Positions 63,165 through 64,000 of a DNA stretch of 64,000 bases are shown one piece after another (position 1 is the first letter of the stretch; the number at the start of each line of letters is the position of its first letter). The translations under genes were made by a program, and so were the position numbers. The notes beneath the pieces are model-generated. The model ran no database searches and was not told the DNA's origin. It saw nothing but the letters and a program-made list of their open reading frames with translations. Source of the DNA: Novosphingobium sp. AP12. Lineage in GTDB: Bacteria > Pseudomonadota > Alphaproteobacteria > Sphingomonadales > Sphingomonadaceae. Location of the stretch: contig NZ_AKKE01000009.1 in assembly GCF_000281975.1 (NCBI RefSeq), positions 1 to 64,000 on the forward strand, in the 5' to 3' direction.

Positions 63165-63983
63165 ATGTATGGAAACTCGGTAGGAGTACAGGAACGGAAG
63201 CACGCTTCCGTCTCGGTTTCGTACTCACCTCAAGAAGATCCGTATGGGCGTCATGCGCATGTGCGCTCCCACGTTTCCCATCTCACAGGCCAGGGCGGCA
63301 ACCCGCTCCGCCCGGCGTCGATCGCCGGGAGCGCGCGCTCGCGATGGGATTGCTGGGATGTGCTCGGGCAGCCGGATCATCCGCTCGCGCGGCCGTTCGA
63401 CGTCATCCTCGCGGCGGCGATGATCGTCGCGTTCCTGCCGTTGTTCATCGGCATCACCGTCGCTATCTGGCTCAACGACCGGGGCCCCGTGCTTTTCGTC
63501 CAGCGCCGTGTCGGGCGAAACGGCCGATGTTTCCCATGCCTCAAGTTCCGCTCCATGCGGATCGATGCACAGCAGGTCCTCGCTGCGATCCTGCGCGACG
63601 ATCCGGTGCTGCGGGCGCAGTGGGAACGCGACCACAAATTGCCCAGCGATCCGCGCGTGACCAGCATCGGGCGTATCCTTCGCGTGACCAGCCTGGACGA
63701 GCTTCCGCAACTGTTCAACGTGCTGCGCGGCGAGATGAGCATCGTGGGTCCGCGTCCGATCGTCATAGCGGAGATCCCGCGCTACGGACGCTACATTCAC
63801 CACTATTACGCCGTTCGGCCGGGCCTTACCGGACTGTGGCAGGTCTCGGGGCGCAGCAGCGTGACTTACCGGCGGCGTGTCGCCGCCGACATAAAGTACA
63901 CCCGCGCCCGCACGCTCGTCTTCGACGCCCGCATCCTCGCCGCGACGATACCCGCAGTGGCGACTGGGCGTGGCTCGTGCTGA
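63165..63983 (+). CDS. Undecaprenyl-phosphate sugar phosphotransferase (ExoY/bacterial sugar transferase)
   Basis: A 272-residue initiating glycosyl-1-phosphate transferase. One membrane helix (PFDVILAAAMIVAFLPLFIGITVAIWL, about residues 77-103) is followed by VLFVQRRVGRNGRCFPCLKFRSMR, SLDELPQLFNVLRGEMSIVGPRP and YYAVRPGLTGLWQVSGRSS, the three family motifs. The N-terminal 75 residues are a soluble extension. The ATG has GAAGGGCAG eight bases upstream. It starts repeat-unit assembly on the lipid carrier; with ugd and the Wza-like protein it belongs to an exopolysaccharide locus that continues past the window. Confidence 0.92.
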   Translation: MYGNSVGVQERKHASVSVSYSPQEDPYGRHAHVRSHVSHLTGQGGNPLRPASIAGSARSRWDCWDVLGQPDHPLARPFDVILAAAMIVAFLPLFIGITVAIWLNDRGPVLFVQRRVGRNGRCFPCLKFRSMRIDAQQVLAAILRDDPVLRAQWERDHKLPSDPRVTSIGRILRVTSLDELPQLFNVLRGEMSIVGPRPIVIAEIPRYGRYIHHYYAVRPGLTGLWQVSGRSSVTYRRRVAADIKYTRARTLVFDARILAATIPAVATGRGSC

Positions 63984-64000
63984 TAGGCGTGGCTGGGAAA

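Overview
The window looks like a GC-rich chromosome segment of a sphingomonad (Novosphingobium/Sphingobium-like alphaproteobacterium). The grounds are four large TonB-dependent receptors, L-rhamnose isomerase of the RhaI type with a fused aldolase/dehydrogenase, FAH-family sugar-acid enzymes, and an ExoY/Wza-type exopolysaccharide locus. This placement rests on gene content, not on a marker gene. No rRNA, tRNA, CRISPR array or intact insertion sequence was seen.

Region 1 (1-14 kb) is mixed catabolic and uptake content: a polysaccharide deacetylase cut by the window edge and coupled to an isochorismatase-like amidohydrolase, a TonB receptor with a palindromic operator, an MFS carrier, two small conserved proteins, a siderophore receptor behind a Fur box, an IS5 transposase scar, another receptor, a dicarboxylate/amino-acid symporter and a GTG-started serine acetyltransferase.

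Region 2 (14.6-44.5 kb) is a plant cell-wall deoxysugar/uronate utilisation locus. Exported hydrolases (GH141-like, GH78 rhamnosidase, GH2, GH28) would release L-fucose, L-rhamnose, galactose and galacturonate. An aldo-keto reductase, lactonase, enolase-superfamily dehydratase, SDR and FAH hydrolase form a complete non-phosphorylating diketo-hydrolase route ending in pyruvate and L-lactate. A nine-gene reverse-strand operon (27.4-36.45 kb), tightly overlapping, supplies L-lactate dehydrogenase, glycerate kinase, a 2-hydroxyacid dehydrogenase, a second FAH enzyme, a crotonase, a binding-protein-fold protein with no signal peptide, a family III CoA-transferase, an SDR and a DUF4432 epimerase. 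A FadR-type GntR regulator sits in the middle, and copies of one near-palindromic operator lie in front of most of the transcription units, so the region is probably a single regulon. A mutarotase, MFS carrier, TonB receptor and Sde182-like protein complete it.

Region 3 (44.5-51.5 kb) is a classical phosphorylating L-rhamnose operon pair: DeoR regulator, RhaT, rhamnulokinase, bifunctional rhamnulose-1-phosphate aldolase/lactaldehyde dehydrogenase and RhaI. L-lactate made here would also need the LldD of region 2.

Region 4 (51.5-64 kb) starts with a sterol-desaturase-family hydroxylase and an unknown two-helix membrane protein, then passes into an eroding exopolysaccharide locus. It holds an O-antigen-ligase remnant, an aldo-keto reductase split by a stop and a GMC oxidoreductase broken by a stop plus a frameshift. 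These are followed by intact UDP-glucose dehydrogenase, a small membrane protein/DCC thiol protein/HTTM-like protein trio, a LuxR-type regulator, a Wza-like lipoprotein and a sugar-phosphate transferase.
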